In this document: positions 18,725 through 26,504 of the stretch, piece after piece | How the letters are laid out: the number at the start of each line of letters is the position of its first letter | How positions within the stretch are numbered: position 1 is the first letter of the stretch | Assembly: GCA_965371445.1 (NCBI GenBank) | Contig: CBDUYN010000045.1 | Span: 1 to 56,312, forward strand | DNA: 56,312 bases | Direction of reading: 5' to 3' | Source of the DNA: DASWIG01 sp965371445 | GTDB lineage: Bacteria > Acidobacteriota > Thermoanaerobaculia > Multivoradales > J023 | The notes under the pieces: model-generated | Seen by the model: the letters and a program-made list of their open reading frames with translations, nothing else | What the model was told of the DNA's origin: nothing | Database searches by the model: none | Translations under genes and position numbers: made by a program

Positions 18725-19717
18725 CTACGAAGACTGCCGCAGCGTGACGTTCCCACCGTTCGTGGTGACGCGAATCTCGCCGCCGCCGTCGCCGAGCTTG
18801 CCGGAAGCCCGCCGGCTGTGCCGTTCGCGCCCTTTGCCGGGGGCCTCCACCTCGATCGTGCCGTCGTCCGTGGTGATCTCGTAGGCCGCGGAGACGTCCG
18901 CGGCGAGCTTTAAGACCACGTCGCCGTCGTCGGCCTCGGCGTCGATCTTGAAGGTGGCGTCCGCGGCGGCGATCTCGACCTCGATCTTGCCGTCCGCGGT
19001 GCTGAGCTCAAGCTCGCCGGCCGTGATCTCGTCGAGCTCCATGTCGCCGTCGTCGGTCGAGACTTTGAAGCTGCCCGCGCAACGCTCGATCCGGACGTCG
19101 CCGTCGTCGGTCTCGATCTTGGCCCTCTCGCACTTGCAGTCGCTCACCTCTACGTTGCCGTCGTCGATCGTGACCTCGAGCCGGCCTTCCAAGCCATCGA
19201 TCTCGAGGTCCCCGTCTTCGAGCTGGAGGCTCACCTCCGGCGAACGGATCCGCCTGAGGTGAACGTTGCCGTCGTCGGTACGCAGCGTGATCGGGCCTTC
19301 CCAGCCCTCGATCTCGACGTTGCCGTCGTCGCCTGTAAGCTCCAGCTCGACGTAGGGCGGAGCCTGGACGCGGTAGGAGTGCTCGATCTCATCCTTGGAG
19401 AAAAAGCCGACGCCGCCGGTGCTTTTTTCCTCGCCGGTCACCCGGACGACGTCGCCCTTCTGCTCGAAACGGACGTCGAGGTCGGGATCGGAGCCGAGGC
19501 CGACGCGCCGGAAACGGACCCGGTAGCGCACCTCGACGGAGATCACGTCTTCGTCCCAGGGGATGACGGCGAGCTCGCCGTCGCCGTGGGCCAGGACGAG
19601 CCGGGCGCCGGGAGCGACGTCGAAGCGCTCGTCGAAAGACCTCTCGACCTCGCCGCCCGCGGCCGCGGACGCCGAAGCGATCGAGAGGATTGCAAGGATC
19701 TTCAAGAGTCGTTTCAT
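18725..19717 (-). CDS. Secreted DUF4097-like beta-repeat protein
   Basis: This 330-residue protein has a signal peptide (MKRLLKILAILSIASASAAAGG). The mature part is a run of short beta units with a recurring DDGNV/DDGDV motif (for example TGDDGNVEIEGWEG, RTDDGNVHL, LEDGDLEIDGLEG, ETDDGDVRIERC), the pattern of DUF4097 putative-adhesin proteins that fold as a right-handed beta solenoid. Two cysteines (SDCKCE) lie mid-protein. The role is unknown: periplasmic or surface, possibly envelope stress. It is followed upstream by a Spy-like protein on the same strand, with a hairpin between them. Confidence 0.8.
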   Translation of the reverse strand: MKRLLKILAILSIASASAAAGGEVERSFDERFDVAPGARLVLAHGDGELAVIPWDEDVISVEVRYRVRFRRVGLGSDPDLDVRFEQKGDVVRVTGEEKSTGGVGFFSKDEIEHSYRVQAPPYVELELTGDDGNVEIEGWEGPITLRTDDGNVHLRRIRSPEVSLQLEDGDLEIDGLEGRLEVTIDDGNVEVSDCKCERAKIETDDGDVRIERCAGSFKVSTDDGDMELDEITAGELELSTADGKIEVEIAAADATFKIDAEADDGDVVLKLAADVSAAYEITTDDGTIEVEAPGKGRERHSRRASGKLGDGGGEIRVTTNGGNVTLRQSS

Positions 19718-19795
19718 GTTTTCTACCTCCGTCCTCCCTTACGAAGCCGCGGCCGAATTTGTTCCCGCGCGTCGGGATGTCTTGAGAGCCTCAAC

Positions 19796-19825
19796 AGAAG
19801 AGCACCCCGAAAAGGGTGCTCTTCT
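19796..19825 (-). terminator. Strong hairpin downstream of the Spy-like gene
   Basis: Arms AGAAGAGCACCC (19796-19807) and GGGTGCTCTTCT (19814-19825) form a perfect 12-bp stem with a 6-nt loop. It lies between the Spy-like stop and the start of the DUF4097-like gene. The T-tract after the stem is short on the minus strand (TGTTGAGG), so termination is probable rather than certain. Confidence 0.6.
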
Positions 19826-19854
19826 CGCATCGTGGAGGAGGCACGGGAAGGGGA

Positions 19855-20355
19855 TCAGCCGAAGCGGTGCGCCCGCCGTCCGCCCAGGGACTTCGCGCCG
19901 GGACCGCCGCGGCGCGCCTGGAGCCGACGCAGCTCCAAGAAGTGGTCGTACTTGAGCTGCTGATCGGCGTCAAGAAGGTCGCGGAAAGCACTTTCGGTGG
20001 CCCGGATCTCGTCACGCACCTGGCCTTCAAGGGCACGGATGTCGAGCATCAGCTGGCCGATCTCGGTAGCGTCGGGAGCGTCGCTCTCGAAGGCGGCCCG
20101 CAGGGCCTCGCGATGGGCCTTGAGCTCCTCGCCGATCGGGCCGACGGCAGCCCGCAGGTCTTCGCCGAGGGCCTTCGCGGCCTCTTTTTGCGCGTCATTC
20201 AGCTGCAGGTAGCCGGGAGGCGGCAGCAGGTCGCGGATCGACGGTCCCTGGCCCTGGCCGCCGCCGGGAGCGCCGCCGTTGCCCTGGGCCAGCAGCGCGC
20301 CGGGAACGACGAGGGCGGCCGCCAGAACGATCATCGTGAGCTTTCTCGATTTCAT
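19855..20355 (-). CDS. Spy/CpxP-like periplasmic protein
   Basis: This 166-residue protein has a signal peptide (LTMIVLAAALVVPGALLAQ) and a mostly helical, charged mature part. The segments YLQLNDAQKEAAKALGEDLR and LLDADQQLKYDHFLELRR occupy the positions of the two LTxxQ-type motifs of Spy/CpxP/heavy-metal-sensor proteins. The family are periplasmic chaperones or stress sensors. The basic C-terminus (RRGGPGAKSLGGRRAHRFG) is unusual. Family assignment rests on architecture. Confidence 0.6.
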   Translation of the reverse strand: MKSRKLTMIVLAAALVVPGALLAQGNGGAPGGGQGQGPSIRDLLPPPGYLQLNDAQKEAAKALGEDLRAAVGPIGEELKAHREALRAAFESDAPDATEIGQLMLDIRALEGQVRDEIRATESAFRDLLDADQQLKYDHFLELRRLQARRGGPGAKSLGGRRAHRFG

Positions 20356-20508
20356 GGGGTTTCTCCTATCCTTTGGCTGTTTTGTTCCCGGGAGCGCCGG
20401 AGCTCCCGGCTGTCTTCAGGAAGGTGAAACCCCCCACCTGCAGAATCCTTGCGGGGCGAGGTGAGATTTTCTTCTTCGCAGACAACCGGATCAAAACGGA
20501 TAAGCCGG

Positions 20509-21906
20509 TCAAGCCGCGTAACGGACGAAGTCGTCGTCGACGTAGGCGACCCGGAAGCCGTCGGCGGCGAGCATCGACGCCGACGAGGACGCCCGTGCCC
20601 CCGTCTCGCAGTAGACCGCGAGCTCGCGCTCGCGCGGCAGCTCGCCGCGGCGCGCGAGCAGCCGCGTGTGGGCGACGTTCAACGCCCCCGCGACGTGCCC
20701 GGCCTCGTATTCCCCCAACCGCCGGACGTCGAGCGGCAGCGCGTCGCGTCCGCCGAGGGCGGCGAAGTCGAGGACCTCGATCGAAGCCCGCTCGCCTCCC
20801 GACGCACCGTAGGCGTCGAGCACCGCCGGCTCGGCATAGCCCGCGACGTCGTCGAGCCCGATTCGCACCAGCTCCCGCACCGCCTCTTCCACGAGGTCCG
20901 CGGCGACGAGGAGAAAGATCGTCCGTCCCGGCTCGACGTAGGAGCCGGCGATCGTCGGAAAAGACTCGTCGAGCGGTGCATAGATCGAGCCCGGCAGGTG
21001 GGCGGCCATGAAGGCGCGCCGGTCAGCGCGGGTGTCGAGCACGACGACGTCATCTCGTCTGAGGAGGCCCGAGAGGTCGCCGGCCGAGATTTCCGTCGGA
21101 CGTGGCAGCTCGCCGAGGAGCGACGGACCTTCGCGGTTCCATTCCTTCATGCGTCCGAAATAGAGCGGCGGCTCGGGCTGGCCCTCGAGCATCATCTCGA
21201 CGAATACGTCCTCGCCCTCCTTCGCGGCGCGGATCGCCGCGTTGAACCGTCGCTCGTATCCGACCGTCGACTCGGGCACCGCGCTGAGCGCCTTGCCGCA
21301 GGCACTGCCGGCGCCATGGCCCGGCCAGATCTGGAGGTAGTCCGGCAACTCAAGGAAGCCCTGGAGGGAACGGTAGAGCGTCTTCGCCGACGGACGCATC
21401 GCCCCCGCCTGTCCCGCCGCCGACTCCAGGAGGTCGGGACGCCCCAGGTCGCCGACGAAGACGAAGTCGCCCGAGAAAAGCCCCATGGGCTCGTCGGCGC
21501 CGGCGCCGCGGTCGGTGAGCTGGAAGCTCAAATGCTCCGGGGTGTGCCCTGGCGTGTGGCAGACCTCGATCTCGATCTGCCCGATCGCGATGCGCTCCCC
21601 GTCGTGCAGCAGCTCGACGTCGTAGCCGTCGTCGCCGGCCCAGCGGTACTGCCAGTCCTCGCCGCCCTCGGCCGAGAGGTAGACCTTGACACCGCGCGAA
21701 GCGAGCTCGCGCACGCCCGAGAGGAAGTCGGCGTGGATGTGGGTCTCGGTGGCGGCGACGAGGCGCAGGCCCTCGGCGGCGGCCAGCGCGAAGTAGCGGT
21801 CGACGTCGCGCTGCGGGTCGACGACGAGGGCCTCGCCACTGCGCTGGCAGCCCACGAGGTAGGCGTACTGGGCCAGCCGGGGCTCGAAGATCTGACGCAA
21901 AAGCAT
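20509..21906 (-). CDS. MBL-fold hydrolase with two rhodanese domains (persulfide dioxygenase-like)
   Basis: This protein has 465 residues. The N-terminal metallo-beta-lactamase domain (residues 1-~245) has the metal motif THIHADF, CHTPGHTPEH, LFSGDFVFVGDLGRPDLL and IWPGHGAGSACG, as in ETHE1-like enzymes. Two rhodanese domains follow. The first (~275-355) lacks an active-site cysteine. The second (~375-465) has it in VYCETGARASSSA. Such fusions oxidise or transfer persulfide sulfur. It lies 28 bp downstream of an unknown gene on the same strand. Confidence 0.88.
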   Translation of the reverse strand: MLLRQIFEPRLAQYAYLVGCQRSGEALVVDPQRDVDRYFALAAAEGLRLVAATETHIHADFLSGVRELASRGVKVYLSAEGGEDWQYRWAGDDGYDVELLHDGERIAIGQIEIEVCHTPGHTPEHLSFQLTDRGAGADEPMGLFSGDFVFVGDLGRPDLLESAAGQAGAMRPSAKTLYRSLQGFLELPDYLQIWPGHGAGSACGKALSAVPESTVGYERRFNAAIRAAKEGEDVFVEMMLEGQPEPPLYFGRMKEWNREGPSLLGELPRPTEISAGDLSGLLRRDDVVVLDTRADRRAFMAAHLPGSIYAPLDESFPTIAGSYVEPGRTIFLLVAADLVEEAVRELVRIGLDDVAGYAEPAVLDAYGASGGERASIEVLDFAALGGRDALPLDVRRLGEYEAGHVAGALNVAHTRLLARRGELPRERELAVYCETGARASSSASMLAADGFRVAYVDDDFVRYAA

Positions 21907-21934
21907 GGCGGCTTTCTCCGGTTTTCTCCGCTCG

Positions 21935-23080
21935 TCAGCGCGCCAGGCCCTGCTTCAGGTCTTCGTTGCTCGACACGGTCAGGATCCCGCGGCTGTGCCG
22001 GAAACGGAGCCAGAAATAGGCGCCGCTCTCGGGGAATCCGACGCGCAGCGGCTCCTCGGCGACGGAGAGGAGACCCTCGAAGCGCTCCAGGTCGAGAGGC
22101 AACCAAATCCCGAGGTAGCGCATCTCGAGGGCCTGACGGTCGTCGGGCGGGAAGAGGAAGCGAGTCCTCTCGGTCTGAAAGACAGGAATGCGGTCGTTGC
22201 CGAGCTGCAGCTCGACGAAGCGGCAGGAGACGAGCTGCCGGCGGTTCTCGCCTTCACCGACCAGGAGGGTCAGGGTGTCGTGGGGCACCACGGGCAGCTC
22301 CAGCGACTCGCCCGGCGGCAGGCTCCGCTCGCCGCGGCTGCCGAGGACCAACCGCAGCTCGTTCGAGGCCTGGGAATAGTTGGTGATGTTGCGCACCGTG
22401 ACGCTGTGCTCGCTCCCCGCCGATTGGAAGACGAGCCGGGCGGAGAGCTTGTTGACCCAGCGGTCGTCCCACAGGGTGACCCAGTGGATCTGGTTCTCCC
22501 CGAGGCGTTCCAGGAACTCCTGGGCGCTGCCGCGCAGCTGCGAGGCGTAGCAGCGTCCCAGCACCGTCGAATCGTTGGCGTGGACGGTCAGCACCCGGGC
22601 GCTGCCGTCGTGGCGGTCCGGAAGCGGGAGACAGCGCTCGCGTTCCACGAGAGAGCGCAAGGGGACGGCCCGGCTCGGTCGCTCGGCGACCAGCGGAACG
22701 CGAAACGCCGCCGTCAGGCTGATCACCTCGCCCGTCGAGGTGACCGTCCCGCTCTCGCTCAGCGGGTGGTAGGTGACGCCGGATTCACCGTCGACGACGA
22801 GGTGGAACGCACCGATCAGCCGGGCGCCGCCGTAGGGCTCGGCGAGCTCCACCGTGGCTACCCAGGTGCCCTCGGCCGCCTCCGGCAGGAGGAGCTTCGC
22901 CTCGCCGGCGTCGTTGAAGGTGCACTGCCCGAGCTCGGACCCGGCGCTCGCCAGACCCTCGATCCGGCAGAAGCGCTGCCAGTCGGGAAGCTCGTTCTCC
23001 GCGAGCCGCAGCCCGCAGAGGAGATGACCGGTTCCGGGTCGGAGCCGCGTGCCGGCCTCCAAGGAAAGCTCTTTCAACAT
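21935..23080 (-). CDS. Hypothetical protein, beta-rich, no family recognised
   Basis: This 381-residue protein has no signal peptide or membrane helix. Sequence is rich in alternating beta-type stretches (GTWVATVELAEPYGGARLIG, HSVTVRNITNYSQASNELRL). Scattered cysteines and tryptophans show no motif I know. It lies just upstream of the MBL-rhodanese gene and is likely co-transcribed. It has codon use like its neighbours and a ribosome-binding GGAGG (AAAGCTTTCCTTGGAGG is on the coding side within the first codons, so the start is not certain). It could be a conserved protein of the phylum. Confidence 0.7.
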   Translation of the reverse strand: MLKELSLEAGTRLRPGTGHLLCGLRLAENELPDWQRFCRIEGLASAGSELGQCTFNDAGEAKLLLPEAAEGTWVATVELAEPYGGARLIGAFHLVVDGESGVTYHPLSESGTVTSTGEVISLTAAFRVPLVAERPSRAVPLRSLVERERCLPLPDRHDGSARVLTVHANDSTVLGRCYASQLRGSAQEFLERLGENQIHWVTLWDDRWVNKLSARLVFQSAGSEHSVTVRNITNYSQASNELRLVLGSRGERSLPPGESLELPVVPHDTLTLLVGEGENRRQLVSCRFVELQLGNDRIPVFQTERTRFLFPPDDRQALEMRYLGIWLPLDLERFEGLLSVAEEPLRVGFPESGAYFWLRFRHSRGILTVSSNEDLKQGLAR

Positions 23081-23267
23081 TCCAGATATGTGTCCTGACG
23101 TACCGTCTACCTACCGAGTCTCACGATCTTATCGGAGTTTTGTGCCCGGCGCAGAGGCCGTAGAGCTTATCAGGGTCTGCCGCCTGGCGAATAGAGGGCT
23201 CGCGTGGTCTAGAATGAGAGCCGACATGACCTGCCGCGAAACCGACTCACCAGCGAGGTGACCCCAG

Positions 23268-25499
23268 GTGTTCTCCCTGATGCTCAAGACCCTGCGCAGC
23301 CGAAACCTCGTCCCGGCGATGTCCGAGACGGAACGAGCGGCCCTCGAAGCCGGCGACGTCTGGATCGAGGCCGAGCTCTTCTCGGGCCGTCCCGACTTTC
23401 GCCGCATGCTCGCCGAGCCCTATCCGGAGCTGACGCAGGAGGAGAGGGCCTTCCTCGACGGCCCCGTCGAGGAGGTCTGCCGGCGGACCGACCGCGAAGA
23501 GGTCCGCCGCACGCGCCAGCTCCCGCCCGAGGTCTGGGCGCTGCTCAAGCGTCACCGCTTCTTCGGCCTCGGCTTCCCGAAGCGCTACGGCGGGCACGAG
23601 CTCTCGGCGCTCGCCCAGAGCACGGTCTTCGGAAAGCTCGCGACGCGTTCGCTGGCGCTTTCCACCGTCGTCCTGATTCCCAACTCGGTGGGGCCCGGCG
23701 AGCTCCTGTTGGAGGTCGGGACCGACGAGCAGCGCGAGCGCTACCTGCCGCGGCTCATCCGCGGCGACGAGATCCCCTGCTTCGCCCTCAGCGAGCCTAC
23801 CGCGGGCTCCGACGCCGCCTCGCTCACCTCGCGCGGCGAGCTGTTCCGCGACGCGGACGGCGAGCTTAGGATCCGCCTCGACTGGGAAAAACGCTACATC
23901 ACCCTCGCCCCCATCGCGACGCTCCTCGGCCTCGCCTTCCGCCTCTACGACCCCGAGGAGCTTCTCGGCCGCGGCGTCGACGTCGGGATCACCTGCGCCC
24001 TCGTGCCGACCTCGCTCGAGGGCGTAGAGATCGGCCGCTACCACGACCCGATGGGGATCCCCTTTCCCAACGGACCGACGTCGGGCCGCGGCGTCGTGGT
24101 GCCGGCCGACGCCGTCATCGGCGGCGTCGAATACGCCGGACGGGGCTGGCGGATGTTGATGGAGGCGCTCTCGGGCGGACGGGCCGTCTCGCTCCCGGCC
24201 CAGGCCGTGGCGGGGGCGAAGTCGGCGGCGCGGATCGCCGGCGCCTACAGCGTCGTCCGCCGCCAGTTCGGCCTGCCGATCGGACGCTTCGAAGGCGTCG
24301 AGGAGCCACTCGCACGGATCGCCGGTTTCAGCTACCTGATGGAGGCCGGACGGGTCTTCACCTGCGGCGCCCTCGACTCGGGCCACCGTCCGGCGGTGGT
24401 CTCGGCGATGGTGAAGTACAACCAGACGGAGCTTGCGCGGCGCCTGGCGCTCGACACGATGGACGTGCTCGGCGGCGCCGCCATCTGCCGCGGGCCACGA
24501 AACCTCGTCGCCGACGGCTACTCGGGGGCGCCGATCGGCATCACCGTCGAGGGCGCCAACATCCTGACCCGTACGCTCATCGTCTTCGGCCAGGGCGCGA
24601 TGCGCTGCCACCCGCACGTCCACCGCCTGCTGGAGTCGGTGCGCCAGGACGACCTGGCGACCTTTCGACGGACGCTCCTCGCCCAGGGCTGGCACGTCGC
24701 CACAAACGCCGTGCGCGGCCTCGTCCTCGGCGTGACCCGCGGACGGCTCGCCCCGCCACCGGTGCGGGGCAAGACGGCGCGCTACTACCGGCGCCTGTCC
24801 TGGGCCTCGGCGCGTTTCGCCTTCTACGCCGACCTCGCGCTCTTCCTGATCGGCGGCTCGCTCAAGAGCCGCGGCAAGCTCACCGGACGCTTCGCCGACA
24901 TGCTGTCGTGGATGTACCTCGCCTTCGCCACCCTGCGCCGCTTCGAAGCCGAGGGGCGACGGGCCGAGGACCTGCCGCTCGTCGCCTGGGGCGTCGAGGC
25001 GAGCCTCGCCCACGTCCAGGAGAGCTACGAGGGGATCCTCGGCAACTTCGGTGTACCGTTCCTCGGCGCCTGGCTGCGGGGACCGGCGCTCGCCTGGGCG
25101 CGGCTCAACCCGATGGGCTCACCGCCCGCGGACCGCCTCGGCGCCGCCGCCGCGGCGACGATCCGCCAGGCCGGCGAGCAGCGCGACCGGCTGACCGACG
25201 GTCTCTTCCGCAACCACGACGGAGCGATGGGCGTCCTCGAGGACGCCTTCGAGCTCTCGCTGCGCAGCGATCCGACGTTGACCAAGATCCGCCGCGGCGT
25301 CCGCCGCGGCGAGCTGCCCAAAGCGGCGCCGGAGAGCCTCCTGGAGGAGGCTGTCGACGTGGGCGTCGTCACCCGCGAGGAGGCGGATCTCGCCGAGCGG
25401 GCGCGCGCGGCGCGGCACGAGGCGATTCAGGTCGACAGCTTCCCGGCCGAGGAGTGGCTCGGCGAGGCGGCGGCCCAGCCGACGGCCGTCGCCAGCTGA
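23268..25499 (+). CDS. fadE: Acyl-CoA dehydrogenase, FadE type
   Basis: This is a 743-residue acyl-CoA dehydrogenase of the long FadE class, catalysing the first FAD-dependent step of fatty-acid beta-oxidation. The N-terminal helical domain is followed by CFALSEPTAGSDAASLTSRG (substrate/FAD site), the middle beta domain, and the C-terminal helical domain with RIAGAYSVVRRQFGLPIGRFEGV and DVLGGAAICRGPRNLVADGY. A C-terminal extension of ~250 residues matches the FadE length class. GAGGTGACCCCAGGTG precedes the ATG. No other beta-oxidation gene is adjacent; the thiolase at 41.4 kb is of a different type. Confidence 0.92.
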   Translation: MFSLMLKTLRSRNLVPAMSETERAALEAGDVWIEAELFSGRPDFRRMLAEPYPELTQEERAFLDGPVEEVCRRTDREEVRRTRQLPPEVWALLKRHRFFGLGFPKRYGGHELSALAQSTVFGKLATRSLALSTVVLIPNSVGPGELLLEVGTDEQRERYLPRLIRGDEIPCFALSEPTAGSDAASLTSRGELFRDADGELRIRLDWEKRYITLAPIATLLGLAFRLYDPEELLGRGVDVGITCALVPTSLEGVEIGRYHDPMGIPFPNGPTSGRGVVVPADAVIGGVEYAGRGWRMLMEALSGGRAVSLPAQAVAGAKSAARIAGAYSVVRRQFGLPIGRFEGVEEPLARIAGFSYLMEAGRVFTCGALDSGHRPAVVSAMVKYNQTELARRLALDTMDVLGGAAICRGPRNLVADGYSGAPIGITVEGANILTRTLIVFGQGAMRCHPHVHRLLESVRQDDLATFRRTLLAQGWHVATNAVRGLVLGVTRGRLAPPPVRGKTARYYRRLSWASARFAFYADLALFLIGGSLKSRGKLTGRFADMLSWMYLAFATLRRFEAEGRRAEDLPLVAWGVEASLAHVQESYEGILGNFGVPFLGAWLRGPALAWARLNPMGSPPADRLGAAAAATIRQAGEQRDRLTDGLFRNHDGAMGVLEDAFELSLRSDPTLTKIRRGVRRGELPKAAPESLLEEAVDVGVVTREEADLAERARAARHEAIQVDSFPAEEWLGEAAAQPTAVAS

Positions 25500-25592
25500 C
25501 GTGCGGCCCCCCGGGGATGAATCCCGGGCCTCTTCTTGCCCTCTTCTTCTTGCTTCCGATGGCGAACGTCTCGGCACCGGCCACCGTTCCCC

Positions 25593-25691
25593 GGATGCGC
25601 CACGGGCTTATCCGGGGCTATGGGGTTTCGGAAGCATGAGTTGCTCAGCCCTCTGAAACCCCAAAGCCCAGGATAAGCCAACGGCGCATCC
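25593..25691. repeat. Long interrupted inverted repeat (37-nt arms)
   Basis: Left arm 25593-25629 and right arm 25655-25691 pair in four perfect blocks: GGATGCGCC/GGCGCATCC, GGCTTATCC/GGATAAGCC, GGCT/AGCC and TGGGGTTTC/GAAACCCCA. The blocks are separated by symmetric 3-, 2- and 1-nt mismatches, so 31 of 37 positions pair around a 25-nt loop. It lies between fadE and the SRAP gene. A miniature transposable element or a structured RNA both fit; there is no T-run for a simple terminator. Confidence 0.85.
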
Positions 25692-25731
25692 TGGGATCTT
25701 CCGGTGTTAGAATCTACCGGGAGATTCAAAA

Positions 25732-26496
25732 ATGTGCGGTCGTTACACCCTGAGCCGGCCTGAAGACATCGTCGAGGAGCTGGGGGCCGAGGTCCTGGAG
25801 GCCGCGGCGGCGCCGGAAGAGGAGGCGCTGGCGGCCTCAGGACAGCTATCGCTCGTCCCTCTCGACGAGGCACCACCGAGAAGCCCGGTGCTCTCGCCTC
25901 TCGCGCCGCGCTTCAACATCGCCCCGACCCAGATGGCCCCGATCGCGCGGACCGAGGACGACGGCTCGCTCGTCGTCGACCTCCTGCGCTGGGGCCTCAT
26001 CCCCTTCTGGGCCAAGGACATGGCGATCGGCAACCGGATGATCAACGCGCGCTCGGAGACGGCGGCGGAGAAGCCGTCGTTCAAGACCTCCTTGAAGCGC
26101 CGGCGCTGCCTGGTCCTGGCCGACGGCTTCTACGAGTGGAAAAAAACGCCGGGCGGCAAGCAACCCTTCCTGATCCACGTCGCCGAGCGGCGGCCGTTCA
26201 CGATGGCGGGCCTCTGGGACCGCTGGACGCAGGGACCGGAAGGGCCGGTCGAGTCGTTCACGATCCTGACGACGGCGGCGAACGAGCGCGTCGGCGAGAT
26301 CCACGACCGGATGCCGGTGATCCTCGACGGCGAGGCGCGCGAGGCCTGGCTCGACACGTCGCTCGAGGATCTGGGAGCGCTCGTGGCTCTGCTGCGTCCC
26401 TACGCGGCGGAGCCCATGGGTTTTTATCCGGTGTCGAAGCTCGTCAACAGCCCGCGAAACGACGTGGCGGAGTGCGTCGCGGCGATCGAGCTGTAG
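25732..26496 (+). CDS. yedK: SRAP-family abasic-site DNA-protein crosslink protein (YedK/HMCES)
   Basis: This 254-residue protein belongs to the SRAP family, which covalently caps abasic sites in single-stranded DNA through Cys2. The catalytic set is visible: Cys2 in MCGRYTL, Asn in MINARSET, Glu in ADGFYEWKK and His in EIHDRMPVILD. Residues ~20-50 are a slightly longer Ala/Glu-rich insert than usual. The start is fixed because Cys must follow the initiator Met. A TAGAAT box lies ~28 bp upstream without a convincing -35. The 3' end is convergent with pheT. Confidence 0.95.
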   Translation: MCGRYTLSRPEDIVEELGAEVLEAAAAPEEEALAASGQLSLVPLDEAPPRSPVLSPLAPRFNIAPTQMAPIARTEDDGSLVVDLLRWGLIPFWAKDMAIGNRMINARSETAAEKPSFKTSLKRRRCLVLADGFYEWKKTPGGKQPFLIHVAERRPFTMAGLWDRWTQGPEGPVESFTILTTAANERVGEIHDRMPVILDGEAREAWLDTSLEDLGALVALLRPYAAEPMGFYPVSKLVNSPRNDVAECVAAIEL

Positions 26497-26504
26497 GCCG
26501 CCCG

